In this document: positions 52,514 to 61,647 of the stretch, piece after piece
Position numbering within the stretch: the first letter of the stretch is position 1
How the letters are laid out: every line of letters starts with the position of its first letter
Assembly: GCA_029202485.1 (NCBI GenBank)
Contig: CP119313.1
Span: 5,022,001 to 5,086,000 of the forward strand
DNA: 64,000 bases
Source of the DNA: Candidatus Pedobacter colombiensis
Lineage (GTDB): Bacteria; Bacteroidota; Bacteroidia; Sphingobacteriales; Sphingobacteriaceae
Direction of reading: 5' to 3'
The notes under the pieces: generated by a model
Told to the model about the DNA's origin: nothing
The model's database searches: none
What the model saw: the letters and a program-made list of their open reading frames with translations, nothing else
Translations under genes and position numbers: made by a program

Positions 52514-52529
52514 AATCAATCGATTGATT
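52514..52529. promoter_or_regulatory. 16-bp perfect palindrome, probable TetR operator
   Basis: AATCAATCGATTGATT is self-complementary over all 16 bases. It abuts the TAATTTTG -7 box (52529-52536) of the TetR gene, so a repressor bound here would block RNA polymerase. The size and position fit a TetR-family operator and autoregulation. Confidence 0.7.
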
Positions 52530-52536
52530 AATTTTG
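52529..52536 (+). promoter_or_regulatory. -7 box of the TetR efflux operon
   Basis: TAATTTTG, a full TANNTTTG match, 18 bases before the ATG at 52555. It contains a TTG codon (52534) in frame that could be mistaken for the start. It overlaps the last base of the palindrome. Confidence 0.55.
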
Positions 52537-52554
52537 GCGCCACAAATAATAAAA

Positions 52555-53181
52555 ATGGAAAAAATAGATAAAAGGGCTAATATTCTCGAAGCAGCAGAAA
52601 AGCTATTTATCGAATTGGGCTACGAAGCTACTTCTACCCGGCAAATCGCAAAAGATGCCACAGCCAATATGGCAATGATCAATTATTATTTTGGGTCAAA
52701 AGAAGGTGTCTTCATGGAAATCATGAGCCAACGAATTGCTGATTTTAATGCGCAGCTCTCCTGCATCAACCAAAATAACCTATCTGGGATGGAGAAATTA
52801 CTGAAAGTAATTGAAGGCTATGCCACAAAAACCCTATCCAGTCCTGGTTTTCATAAAATGATGCACAGAGAACTCTCCATGCCACACCGCCCGGAAATGT
52901 TTTTTAAGATTAAAAATGCAATGTCCCAAAACCTCATGATGATAGACAAGATCATCACTGATGGAATAAATGAAGGAAGCTTTAGACAAATAGACGTTAG
53001 AATGCTGATTGCCACCATTATGGGAACAATAAGTAATGTCGCAACATCCCCTTCGAAAATCACCTCTGGCACAACACTTGATATCAATAATGAAGAAGAC
53101 AGAAAGTTGATCACTTCCCGCTTAATAAATCATTTAAAAGACCTCATCATCACGTATTTAACACCAAAAAATGATACATAA
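52555..53181 (+). CDS. TetR-family transcription repressor
   Basis: A 208-residue regulator with the N-terminal HTH (about 27-46, STRQIAKDATANMAMINYYFG) and a helical ligand-binding domain. The typical opening is ILEAAEKLFIELGYEATS. I choose the ATG at 52555; an in-frame TTG at 52534 lies within the -7 box. It is the first gene of a TetR-TolC-HlyD-EmrB operon and its stop overlaps the TolC start by 11 bases. It probably represses the whole operon through the palindrome at 52514. Confidence 0.9.
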   Translation: MEKIDKRANILEAAEKLFIELGYEATSTRQIAKDATANMAMINYYFGSKEGVFMEIMSQRIADFNAQLSCINQNNLSGMEKLLKVIEGYATKTLSSPGFHKMMHRELSMPHRPEMFFKIKNAMSQNLMMIDKIITDGINEGSFRQIDVRMLIATIMGTISNVATSPSKITSGTTLDINNEEDRKLITSRLINHLKDLIITYLTPKNDT

Positions 53182-54487
53182 ATCAGTCAAATTAAGCTTC
53201 TTAGCGTTCCTTGTTCCGGGGATCCTCTATGCCCAGGACATCAAAAAACTAAGTTTGCAGGAAGCTATTGCTCTTGGGATAGAGAATAGCAAGAACCTAA
53301 AACTTTCCCAAAATAAGGTAGATCAGGCTATCGCAAATCTGAAAATGGTTAAAGACAATGCTTTACCTACATCAAAGGCTTCTTTTATGTACAGCCATGC
53401 AGAAATTCCGAACAACACCTTAAGCATCGGCGGAAGTGATCTCATCAACTTACCGAAGCGTGCAGATGCTTTTATTGGCACCGCAGCGGTCGAAGAACTT
53501 GTTTATGGAGGAGGAAAGCTGAAATATGCTGAAGAGTCTACCCGTTTACTTGCTGATGTAGCAAAACTGGATGCAGATAAAGACAAGGAAGAGATCAGCT
53601 ATGCAATTATCAACACCTACTATTCTTTATTTAAAGTATTGCAAAGCAAAAAGGTAATTGCTCAAAATATCGAGTCTATTGATAGTCAACTAAAGCAATC
53701 CCAGCGTTTTTTTGAACAAGGTATTGTGACCAAAAACGATGTTTTAAGATTTCAACTTCAACGTGCAAATATCTCCCTTACTGGTATGGAGGCCGAAAAC
53801 AACAGAAAAATTATCAACTACAACCTCGATATTCTACTGGGCCTAAACGAAAATACCCAAATTGAAATTACAGACCCGACCAAAGAATTGAAGGCTTTAG
53901 CACCTTTAAGCAACTACCTGGATATGGGATTTACAGGCAGACAGGAATTGAAACAACTGGATATACAGAACAAAGTTGCTGACGTAAACATAAAATCTGT
54001 TAAAGCCAATACCTTACCAACTGTGGGTGTAGGTGCAAATCTGTACTATATCAATCCAAATGGCAGCTTTATTCCTTCAGCCAACCAATACATTCTGCCG
54101 GTAACCATCGGTGCAACCGCTTCCTGGAATATAGGCACCTTGTGGACAAATAAGAATAAAGTAACAAATGCCAGAATACAACAAAAAGAGGTTGTGATCC
54201 AAAAAGATATCTTTTCTGATCAGGTTAAAACAGAGATCAACAGAAATTATCAAAATTATCAGCTAGCCCTCGACAAGATCAATGTGCTGGAAACATCAAT
54301 TGCACAGGCTACAGAGAATGATAAATTAATGGAATCAAAATACAAAAATAACGTAGCCTCAGCAATAGACAGAATAGATGCAGAAACCTTACTATACCAG
54401 GCTAAAATTAACTTAGAAATAGCCAGAGCTGATGCCGGACTAGCTTATTACACTTTATTAAAATCTACCGGAAAAATTTCTCAATAA
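53171..54487 (+). CDS. tolC: TolC-family outer-membrane efflux protein
   Basis: A 438-residue outer-membrane factor with signal peptide (about 1-22, ends GILYAQ) and two repeats of the OEP helical hairpin, with LSLQEAIALGIENSKNLKL in the first. It makes the outer-membrane duct of a tripartite pump. It overlaps the TetR gene and is followed 21 bases later by the HlyD-like adaptor. Length fits the family. Confidence 0.92.
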   Translation: MIHKSVKLSFLAFLVPGILYAQDIKKLSLQEAIALGIENSKNLKLSQNKVDQAIANLKMVKDNALPTSKASFMYSHAEIPNNTLSIGGSDLINLPKRADAFIGTAAVEELVYGGGKLKYAEESTRLLADVAKLDADKDKEEISYAIINTYYSLFKVLQSKKVIAQNIESIDSQLKQSQRFFEQGIVTKNDVLRFQLQRANISLTGMEAENNRKIINYNLDILLGLNENTQIEITDPTKELKALAPLSNYLDMGFTGRQELKQLDIQNKVADVNIKSVKANTLPTVGVGANLYYINPNGSFIPSANQYILPVTIGATASWNIGTLWTNKNKVTNARIQQKEVVIQKDIFSDQVKTEINRNYQNYQLALDKINVLETSIAQATENDKLMESKYKNNVASAIDRIDAETLLYQAKINLEIARADAGLAYYTLLKSTGKISQ

Positions 54488-54508
54488 AATACCATAACAA
54501 ATTAGGCA

Positions 54509-55552
54509 ATGACAACTGAAAAGAAAAAAAAGAATAAAGTTATCCCGATCATATTAGGGGTACTCCTCATCCTGGGTGCAATATTTGGAACCAGAGAATA
54601 TATCTACTACAGCAAGCACGTAGATACCGATGATGCCCAGATTGATGGAGACATCAGTCCGGTAGTTTCCCGTGTTGGAGGCTATGTACAAGACATTAAT
54701 TTCGAAGAAAACACCAGGGTTCACGAAGGTGATGTATTGGTTAAGCTGGATGACCACGATTACAAAATAAAACTGGAACAGGCCATGGCCGGACAAAAGG
54801 GTGCAAGTGCAGGGGTTGGTGTTTCTGAATCACAGATTGCCGCTACTGCAGCCAATACCAGTACTGCAAAAGCCAATATCGAAGCTGCAAGAGTAAAATT
54901 AAATCTGGCACAAAAAGATTACGACCGTTACCAGAACTTGGTAAAAGATGGTTCTATTACCCAACAACAATTTGATCAGGCAAAAGCACAAAAAGAAGCC
55001 GCTCAGGCAGCCTTCACTGCAGCAAACGACCAATACAATGCCGCTGTAAAGCAAGTTGGGACTACACAATCCCAATTGGCAGTAAGCAGCAACAGTGTAA
55101 CGCAACATCAGGCAGATGTAGATTTTGCAAAATTGCAGCTATCCTATACAGAAATTAAAGCCCCGGCTACAGGTATCGTATCTAAAAAGAATATTCAAAA
55201 AGGACAACTCGTGCAAGCGGGTCAATCTCTATTTTCTATTGTAAATGACAACAGCTTATACATTACTGCAAACTTTAAAGAAACTCAGCTAGAAGACATC
55301 AAACACGGCTCAAAAGTTAAAATAACCGTTGATGCTTATCCAGATCAGACTATGGAAGGTGAAGTTTATAATTTTGCACCTATTACCGGTGCAAAAGGCT
55401 CACTTCTGCCTCCTGATAATGCAACAGGTAACTTTGTTAAAGTTGTACAACGCATACCTGTTAAAATAAAAATAACAAAAACTCCAAAAGATGTTCTTGA
55501 AAAATTGCGCCCAGGAATGAGCGTTAAGGTTTCTGTTTCTATAAAAGACTAA
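54509..55552 (+). CDS. emrA: EmrA/HlyD-type membrane fusion protein
   Basis: A 347-residue adaptor with one N-terminal TM (about 11-30), a lipoyl/biotinyl-like domain (DDAQIDGDISPVVSRVGGYV), a coiled-coil hairpin (about 95-185) and the C-terminal beta-barrel domain (VKITVDAYP, GMSVKVSV). It links the inner-membrane EmrB pump to TolC. It stands three bases before the emrB gene. Confidence 0.93.
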   Translation: MTTEKKKKNKVIPIILGVLLILGAIFGTREYIYYSKHVDTDDAQIDGDISPVVSRVGGYVQDINFEENTRVHEGDVLVKLDDHDYKIKLEQAMAGQKGASAGVGVSESQIAATAANTSTAKANIEAARVKLNLAQKDYDRYQNLVKDGSITQQQFDQAKAQKEAAQAAFTAANDQYNAAVKQVGTTQSQLAVSSNSVTQHQADVDFAKLQLSYTEIKAPATGIVSKKNIQKGQLVQAGQSLFSIVNDNSLYITANFKETQLEDIKHGSKVKITVDAYPDQTMEGEVYNFAPITGAKGSLLPPDNATGNFVKVVQRIPVKIKITKTPKDVLEKLRPGMSVKVSVSIKD

Positions 55553-55555
55553 ACA

Positions 55556-57103
55556 ATGGCCGAGAAAGGTTTAAAAAAGTGGATAATCACATTTACAGTG
55601 ATCACAGCCTCGCTATTGGAGCTGATTGACACCACTATTGTAAACGTGGCTATCCCTCAAATACAAGGTAACCTGGGTGCAACTCTCGAAGATGTAGCCT
55701 GGTTATCTACCGGTTATGCAGTTGCAAACGTAATTGTATTACCAATGTCAGGATGGCTGGGTAGCCGTTTTGGCCGTAAAAATTACTTCCTCTTTTCCAT
55801 AATCCTGTTTACCATTGCTTCCTTTCTTTGCGGAAACGCAACTAGCCTCGAAGAACTCATTGCCTTCAGGATTTTGCAAGGACTGGCAGGAGGAGGCTTA
55901 ATCTCAACTGCACAGGCGATCTTAATAGAAACCTGGCCCCGTGAAGATGTCGGTATCGCTACAGCTTTATTTGGACTTGGAGCTGTTGTAGGCCCTACTG
56001 TTGGTCCTACAATAGGAGGTTACTTGCTCGAGATCAGTTCATGGCCATTGATATTCTATGTCAATATTCCCGTCGGAATCCTCGCAGCCTATTGTACGTA
56101 TACCTTTGTCAGGGAAACACCAAAGTATGGAAAAGGAACGCCTGTAGATTGGTGGGGTATTCTTTTATTAGCTATTGCTGTAGGAAGTTTGCAAACCGTT
56201 CTGGAAAAAGGAGAAAGCGAAGATTGGTTCGCCACCCCTTACATTGTAGCGCTTGCCGTAACCTCAGTACTAGGCTTAATCCTATTTATATGGAGAGAGC
56301 TTAGTACAGACCACCCTATTGTAAACTTTAAGATCCTACGTCACCGAAGCTTTTCTGTCGGGATGTTTACCTCCTTTGTTTTAGGGTTTGGACTATATGG
56401 TTCAGTGTTCGTTTTTCCTGTATTCTGTCAGAACCTACTTGGATTTTCACCCCTTCAAACCGGAGAACTTTTATTCCCAGGAGGGCTATGTACTATTGTA
56501 ATGATGCCATTTGTAGGGATTATGCTCAAGAAAAACATACCGGCACAGTTCATGGCAACCATAGGCATGTTCCTATTCTTTGTTTTCTGTTCTATGTTGA
56601 GCAAATCCACACTAGAATCAGGCACTAATGACTTTTTCCTTCCATTAATTATACGTGGTGTGGGTATGGCTCTGCTATTCGTTCCATTAACCACGTTGGC
56701 AATTCAGGACTTAAAGGGCGACGAAATTGGCCAAGGTTCCGGATTAAACAACATGATGAGGCAATTGGGCGGTTCATTTGGTATTGCATCCTTAACCACA
56801 CTGATACATGTGCGTCAGGGCTTTCACCGCAGCAACCTACTCGTTAATATCAATGAGTATAACCCTGCCTTTACTGATCGTTTTAATGCCTTTGTACACA
56901 ATTTTATGGCCAAGGGGTATTCATATCTTGATGCCAAGGCGCTTGCCATTAAAGCAATCGATGGGGCGGTAACTAAGCAATCTTTATTACTTACCTATAG
57001 CGATGCTTATTGGGTAGCAGGACTTATTCTGCTCTGCTCCATCCCATTACTATACCTACAGAAATTTAAGAAGAACGTCGAAGTTCCAGCAGATCTGCAC
57101 TAA
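55556..57103 (+). CDS. emrB: EmrB-type DHA2 drug:proton antiporter
   Basis: A 515-residue 14-TM MFS protein of the DHA2 family. Motif A is GWLGSRFGRKNYFL and motif C is LGAVVGPTVGPTIGGYLL, with DTTIVNVAIPQIQG at the start. It exports hydrophobic compounds or acids through EmrA and TolC. The gene ends just before a strong terminator. The natural substrate is not known; the TetR ligand may be the same. Confidence 0.93.
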   Translation: MAEKGLKKWIITFTVITASLLELIDTTIVNVAIPQIQGNLGATLEDVAWLSTGYAVANVIVLPMSGWLGSRFGRKNYFLFSIILFTIASFLCGNATSLEELIAFRILQGLAGGGLISTAQAILIETWPREDVGIATALFGLGAVVGPTVGPTIGGYLLEISSWPLIFYVNIPVGILAAYCTYTFVRETPKYGKGTPVDWWGILLLAIAVGSLQTVLEKGESEDWFATPYIVALAVTSVLGLILFIWRELSTDHPIVNFKILRHRSFSVGMFTSFVLGFGLYGSVFVFPVFCQNLLGFSPLQTGELLFPGGLCTIVMMPFVGIMLKKNIPAQFMATIGMFLFFVFCSMLSKSTLESGTNDFFLPLIIRGVGMALLFVPLTTLAIQDLKGDEIGQGSGLNNMMRQLGGSFGIASLTTLIHVRQGFHRSNLLVNINEYNPAFTDRFNAFVHNFMAKGYSYLDAKALAIKAIDGAVTKQSLLLTYSDAYWVAGLILLCSIPLLYLQKFKKNVEVPADLH

Positions 57104-57425
57104 AAAAGCGCCTGTATCATTATAGAATGCCCCCAAAAAGCTAAACACTTATGGGGGCATTTTTATAAAAAAATAGATCATAAAAAAAGGTTGACCATCC
57201 TTTTATCGATGAATCAACCTCTTTTACCCCAAAAAAATAACAATTAAATTGTATATTTTTCAGCGTCTCCGCTTAAATACACAAACCCTTTTTAAAGATT
57301 TTTTGAATCTCTACGCAACTAAGTTAGAGATTTCACCAAATAAATACAAATAAATTTATTGCCTGTTTAAGCAGTTATTTGGATCATTTTTGCTAGATTA
57401 AGCGCGAAAATATTTCCTTCCAATT
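57104..57425. other. Intergenic region with terminator and inverted repeat
   Basis: This 322-base gap holds the emr terminator (57126-57165), a 7-bp inverted repeat AGGTTGA/TCAACCT at 57188-57220, and a weak promoter for the PEP carboxylase gene (TTG 57359-57361, 23 bases, CATTTTTG 57385-57392, one mismatch). No convincing ORF or tRNA is seen. Confidence 0.6.
57126..57165 (+). terminator. Terminator of the TetR-TolC-EmrAB operon
   Basis: A perfect 10-bp stem (57126-57135 with 57152-57161, AATGCCCCCA on the left), a 16-base loop and a short T tract. Located 22 bases after the emrB stop. Confidence 0.78.
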
Positions 57426-60014
57426 ATGATGCAAAAACAACGAGCAAAAGGTCAGAGAGAGTCTATATTTAACAATGAAGTCGTATCCCGGTTCGAACTT
57501 TATAATAGCCTTTTCCTAACCCTTCCGTTTTACAAAGTTAAAGACACCGGTACTTTATTACCCCTCTTTCTAAAATACTGCGAAGATGGTGTAAACAACC
57601 ATGATACTCCCGCAGAGATTATTAATGTTTTTTTCAAGAAGTATACCCAAAAGCATTCAAACAAGGATGTTATAGACCTTTTATTCCGTTTTATACAATA
57701 TATAGAGCGTCAGGTTGTATTATTCGATGCAGTTGAAGATGCTTCCTTCAATAAGCTTAATGCTGCTGATGAGCACAATGCCCTATTGTCCTACCTTAAA
57801 AAGGGTATTGACAATAAGGCCCTTAATGATAAGATTGAAAAACTAATTGAAGATTTTTCTCTTCGTCTTGTATTAACTGCACACCCAACACAGTTTTACC
57901 CAGGTAGCGTATTGTCGATCATTACCGACTTAACGACCGCAATCAAGACCAACGATATATCAACCATTAACTTGCTCTTACAACAGTTAGGCAAGACTCC
58001 CTTCTTTAACAAGAAGTCCCCTACCCCTGTTGACGAAGCCTTAAGTCTGGCCTGGTACCTTGAAAACGTATTTTACTTTGCTGCTGCCAATATCCAATCA
58101 GAAGTAGATAAAAGCCTGAACGATTATAACCTGCAATCAAAAAAGATCATCGAACTTGGCTTCTGGCCCGGTGGAGACAGAGACGGCAACCCGAATGTAC
58201 ATGCCGACTCTACAATACAAGTATCTAAAATGCTACGTCAAATCCTATTCAGGTGCTACTACCGCGACTTCAGGAACCTTAAACGCCGTATTACCTTCAG
58301 AGGAGTCGAAGATACCATTGCAATTGTACAAGACGTATTGTACAAAAATGCTTTCGATCCAAATATCAAGATGGAAAATATTGCTGATTTCTTAATCGAA
58401 AACCTCAATAAGATCCTAACCACTTTAAACGAAGACCATGATGGGCTCTTTGCTGATGTAGCATCCGATTTGATCAGAAAAGTAGAACTTTATGGTAGTC
58501 ATTTCGCATCTTTAGATATCAGACAAGACAGCAGGGTACTTAGAAACGTTCACGCTTTCTGCCGCCAAAGCAAGCCAATTGTCTCCTTATTCCCTGAAAA
58601 CTACGATAGCCTTTCTGAAGAAGAAAAGATTAAAAATCTGTCGTTCAAAAGCGCTAAATTAAATGTTCCTGAATCTTCAGACTCGTTGGTAAAGGATACC
58701 CTGCAAACCATCGCAGAGATCAAGCAGATCCAGGAAAGTAATGGAGAACTGGCCTGCCACCGTTTCATTATCAGTAATTGTCAGCAAGCAAGCGATATCC
58801 TGCAACTAATGGAGCTTTTCTTATGGAATGGCTGGGAAGAAGATAACCTCTCAATCGACTTCGTACCGCTATTTGAAACCGTTCATGACCTTGCCGATGC
58901 AGATCAAATTATGAACACGCTTTATGCACATCCGTTTTATAAAAAGCACCTAAAGAGCCGCGGCAATAAACAACACATTATGTTGGGCTTCTCAGACAGC
59001 ACCAAAGACGGTGGTTATCTGATGGCCAACTGGTCTATTTTTAATGCCAAAGTCGCCTTAACAGGAATTGCAAACCAGCACAACATACAACTTGCATTTT
59101 TTGATGGCCGTGGAGGCCCGCCTTCACGCGGAGGAGGTAAAACACACCGTTTCTATGCCTCTATGGGTAAAGAGATTGCCAACAAAAACATCCAGTTAAC
59201 TATACAAGGGCAAACCATTAGTTCACAGTACGGATCAATCGACAGTGCAGAATTTAACATCGAACAGCTGATCAATGCCGGTATGTCAGCAGGAATAAAA
59301 GAAACACACAATATCCTGCTCGACCCGCTCCACAAAAACCTACTTGATGTAATGGCAAAAGATAGTTACGACTCCTTCCTTGCTTTACGTCAGCATCCCC
59401 TGTTTTTAAGTTACCTGGAGAAATTCTCTCCTCTAACCCTCTTGTCTAAAATCACCATTAGCAGCAGACCGGTAAAACGTAACTCCGGAGGCGCTTTAAA
59501 GCTGGAAGATCTTAGAGCAATTAGCTTCGTAACCGCCTGGAGTCAATTAAAACAAAACATCCCCGGTTTTTATGGAATGGGAACAGCTTTAAAAAATCAG
59601 GAAACCGAAGGCAACTGGGATAAGGTTGTAAAGACCTATCAGGAATCAGGGTATTTTAAAACCATCGTAGACAATTGTATGATGTCTATGAGCAAATCTG
59701 ATTTTTCTATAACTGCTCACTTTGCAAATGACAAAGAATATGGCGCCTTCTGGAAAATCCTACACGACGAATTTGAGCTCTCTAAGCACATGTTATTGAA
59801 GCTGTCGGGTCATGAGGCCTTAATGGAGAATTACCCCGTTGAGAAGAGCTCTATTGCAGTCAGAGAGAAGATTGTACTCCCTTTAGTACTCATCCAGCAC
59901 TACGCATTGGAACAACTGCAATCTAAAATTACAGATGAAGAGCAGCAATCGTACGAAAAACTAGCCATTAGAACGGTATATGGCATTGTAAATGCCGGCC
60001 GTAACCTAGCTTAA
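57426..60014 (+). CDS. ppc: Phosphoenolpyruvate carboxylase
   Basis: An 862-residue cytoplasmic enzyme that makes oxaloacetate from PEP and bicarbonate. The catalytic His153 is in TAHPTQ; other motifs are GGDRDGNPN and the glycine loop DGRGGPPSRGGG (begins at Asp560), a variant of the classic HGRGG form. The C-terminus reads NAGRNLA, where most enzymes end QNTG, so aspartate inhibition may differ. Size is near the usual 880-900. The gene has its own transcript with a strong terminator after it. Confidence 0.92.
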   Translation: MMQKQRAKGQRESIFNNEVVSRFELYNSLFLTLPFYKVKDTGTLLPLFLKYCEDGVNNHDTPAEIINVFFKKYTQKHSNKDVIDLLFRFIQYIERQVVLFDAVEDASFNKLNAADEHNALLSYLKKGIDNKALNDKIEKLIEDFSLRLVLTAHPTQFYPGSVLSIITDLTTAIKTNDISTINLLLQQLGKTPFFNKKSPTPVDEALSLAWYLENVFYFAAANIQSEVDKSLNDYNLQSKKIIELGFWPGGDRDGNPNVHADSTIQVSKMLRQILFRCYYRDFRNLKRRITFRGVEDTIAIVQDVLYKNAFDPNIKMENIADFLIENLNKILTTLNEDHDGLFADVASDLIRKVELYGSHFASLDIRQDSRVLRNVHAFCRQSKPIVSLFPENYDSLSEEEKIKNLSFKSAKLNVPESSDSLVKDTLQTIAEIKQIQESNGELACHRFIISNCQQASDILQLMELFLWNGWEEDNLSIDFVPLFETVHDLADADQIMNTLYAHPFYKKHLKSRGNKQHIMLGFSDSTKDGGYLMANWSIFNAKVALTGIANQHNIQLAFFDGRGGPPSRGGGKTHRFYASMGKEIANKNIQLTIQGQTISSQYGSIDSAEFNIEQLINAGMSAGIKETHNILLDPLHKNLLDVMAKDSYDSFLALRQHPLFLSYLEKFSPLTLLSKITISSRPVKRNSGGALKLEDLRAISFVTAWSQLKQNIPGFYGMGTALKNQETEGNWDKVVKTYQESGYFKTIVDNCMMSMSKSDFSITAHFANDKEYGAFWKILHDEFELSKHMLLKLSGHEALMENYPVEKSSIAVREKIVLPLVLIQHYALEQLQSKITDEEQQSYEKLAIRTVYGIVNAGRNLA

Positions 60015-60028
60015 AAAGCATAATGCAT

Positions 60029-60067
60029 AAAAAAGGGAGGTTCCAGCAATTGGAACCTCCCTTTTTT
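60029..60067. terminator. Bidirectional terminator after ppc
   Basis: A 17-bp perfect stem (60029-60045 with 60051-60067) with GGGAGGTTCCA core, a 5-base loop and A6/T6 tails. The strongest hairpin in the window. It lies between convergent ppc and the 83-residue gene. Confidence 0.92.
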
Positions 60068-60079
60068 GTGTATCAAAAA

Positions 60080-60331
60080 TTAATGTCTATCAATTGAGCC
60101 CATAACTTTTTGCCCAAATGCATTCAGCGCATCTTTTTCAACTGCACCTGCCTTTACACTTTCATGAACTTCAAGTGCCCCGCAGATATTAGTAATCAAT
60201 TCGCCAGCCACATCAATTTCTTCCTCATTTACTCCTCTGAACTCACAGAAAGCCTCTAAAACAGTTAAAGTTGCTTCAAGGTTTTCAGGAGTGCTATTTT
60301 GGAATAGCTGCCTTATAACTGGTATTTTCAT
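60080..60331 (-). CDS. Small uncharacterised protein paired with thioredoxin
   Basis: An 83-residue protein, acidic, without signal or TM segment. It is made of short helices (PENLEATLTVLEAFCEFRG, EIDVAGELITNICGALEVHE). It overlaps the thioredoxin gene by four bases (stop/start), so the two are translationally coupled. I do not recognise the family; a role in redox biology is inferred from context only. It has two Cys (in AFCEF and NICG). Confidence 0.6.
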   Translation of the reverse strand: MKIPVIRQLFQNSTPENLEATLTVLEAFCEFRGVNEEEIDVAGELITNICGALEVHESVKAGAVEKDALNAFGQKVMGSIDRH

Positions 60332-60639
60332 GATTTTATTTTATCAAATAATTCATTTAACACTTCTGCCTTATTGGTTTGAACCTGGTCAACCAAAGCC
60401 CCACCTTCAAAGGCTGCAAAAGTTGGTAAATTATCAACGTTTGCAAGTTTACGTGAAGCCGGAAGTTTTTCAGCATCCACGATTAAGAAAGTAACATCTT
60501 CATTTTCAGCAGCCAACTTCTTAAATTTCGGCTTCATGATCCTACAGTTTCCGCACCAGGATGCAGCATACTGAACCATTACCTTGTTGTTTTCAGCAAC
60601 ATACTGTTGAAGATTATCTTCTGTTAATTCTAAAAACAT
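60328..60639 (-). CDS. Thioredoxin-family protein with WCGNC active site
   Basis: A 103-residue thioredoxin fold. The active site is WCGNC (Trp28, Cys29, Cys32) where classic thioredoxin has WCGPC, so the redox potential may differ. The cis-Pro segment NLPTFAAF is conserved. It is cytoplasmic. It follows the peroxiredoxin gene by 16 bases on the same strand, probably in one operon, so it may be the reductant of the peroxiredoxin. Confidence 0.9.
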   Translation of the reverse strand: MFLELTEDNLQQYVAENNKVMVQYAASWCGNCRIMKPKFKKLAAENEDVTFLIVDAEKLPASRKLANVDNLPTFAAFEGGALVDQVQTNKAEVLNELFDKIKS

Positions 60640-60655
60640 ATTTTTTAATTTTTTA

Positions 60656-61288
60656 TTAGTTAGCGCTCAGGTATTCTGCAACACCGGTTCTGTTCGCGCT
60701 CATTGCTTCTTTGCCTTCTTCCCAGTTCGCAGGGCAAACTTCACCATGTTTCTGAACGTGAGCATAAGCATCAATTAAGCGCAAATATTCTTTTACATTT
60801 CGGCCTACAGGCATATCGTTAACACTTTCGTGGAACACTTTACCTGTCTCATCAATTAAATAAGTAGCTCTGTAAGTTACGTTTGAACCAGAGAAAGACT
60901 CATTTCCTTCTTCATCATATTCAACTTCCTGATCTACAATACCCAAAATGTTAGCTAAATGTCTGTGTGCATCTGCCAGAATCGGATAAGTTACACCTTC
61001 AATACCGCCATTCTCTTTTGCTGTATTTAACCATGCGAAGTGAACTTCGTTAGTATCACATGAAGCACCAATTACAATTGTGTTTCTTTTTTCAAAATCA
61101 GGTAAAGCTGCCTGGAAAGCGTGTAACTCTGTTGGGCAAACAAAAGTGAAATCTTTTGGATACCAGAATAATAAAACTTTTTTCTCTTTACTTACTGCTT
61201 CTTCAAAGATGTTGATCCTTAAATCATCACCCATTTCTGACATTGCATCGATGCTTACACTCGGGAATTTTTTACCTACTATTGCCAT
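60656..61288 (-). CDS. AhpC-type 2-Cys peroxiredoxin
   Basis: A 210-residue thiol peroxidase with peroxidatic Cys51 (FTFVCPTELHAF) and resolving Cys185 (HGEVCPANW). Size and motifs fit the AhpC/Prx1 group. I choose the ATG at 61288; an upstream start at 61327 would add 13 residues that do not fit the family. It has a full promoter at 61325-61355 and a thioredoxin gene downstream. In this group OxyR often controls transcription; the OxyR gene is at 373. Confidence 0.93.
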   Translation of the reverse strand: MAIVGKKFPSVSIDAMSEMGDDLRINIFEEAVSKEKKVLLFWYPKDFTFVCPTELHAFQAALPDFEKRNTIVIGASCDTNEVHFAWLNTAKENGGIEGVTYPILADAHRHLANILGIVDQEVEYDEEGNESFSGSNVTYRATYLIDETGKVFHESVNDMPVGRNVKEYLRLIDAYAHVQKHGEVCPANWEEGKEAMSANRTGVAEYLSAN

Positions 61289-61324
61289 AATTATTTTTGT
61301 GTTTATTGTTCTTTTTTGACAGTG

Positions 61325-61355
61325 CAAAGGTAAGGCTATATACCCTCAAAAACAA
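61325..61355 (-). promoter_or_regulatory. Promoter of the peroxiredoxin-thioredoxin operon
   Basis: Minus strand TTG (61353-61355), a 20-base spacer and TACCTTTG (61325-61332), a full match. The gene ATG is 36 bases downstream. Confidence 0.68.
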
Positions 61356-61438
61356 CCGTATTTAGGATATTAGGGATACTTAATCTTGATAGGCATATAG
61401 AGTACGTCTATAATACAATAATTGAAATTAGTTTTTAT

Positions 61439-61573
61439 CTATGTGATTTTTTTAAGCGTCTCTTCATATAACCTATAAACCCATTTGCATTCATCTATCA
61501 TTTTTCTGCGTTTGGCGGTTAGGTTTATTTTATTGTCAATGTATCTAATGACGTTTGAAATGAGTAATCTTTT
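61439..61573 (-). pseudogene. Possible gene remnant, 44 codons
   Basis: An open frame of 44 codons on the minus strand (stop at 61439, bounded upstream by a stop at 61574-61576), with only one internal ATG. It contains RYIDNKINLTAKRRKM and DECKWVYRLYEETLKK, which look like real helical protein sequence rather than chance, but I know no family. It may be a decayed end of a gene. Poorly supported. Confidence 0.2.
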
Positions 61574-61647
61574 TTAAGGAAATTGGGAAGATGCATGTCG
61601 TTTTTTTGCACCGGAGATGTTTTGTGTTTGGTTAAATTTTGTAAGGC

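Noticed and set aside
52534..52555. Upstream TTG start of the TetR gene
   Set aside because: The TTG is within the TAATTTTG promoter box; the ATG at 52555 fits the family.
57188..57220. Second terminator in the emrB-ppc gap
   Set aside because: The stem is only 7 bp with a 19-base loop, so it was left as an inverted repeat in the region description.
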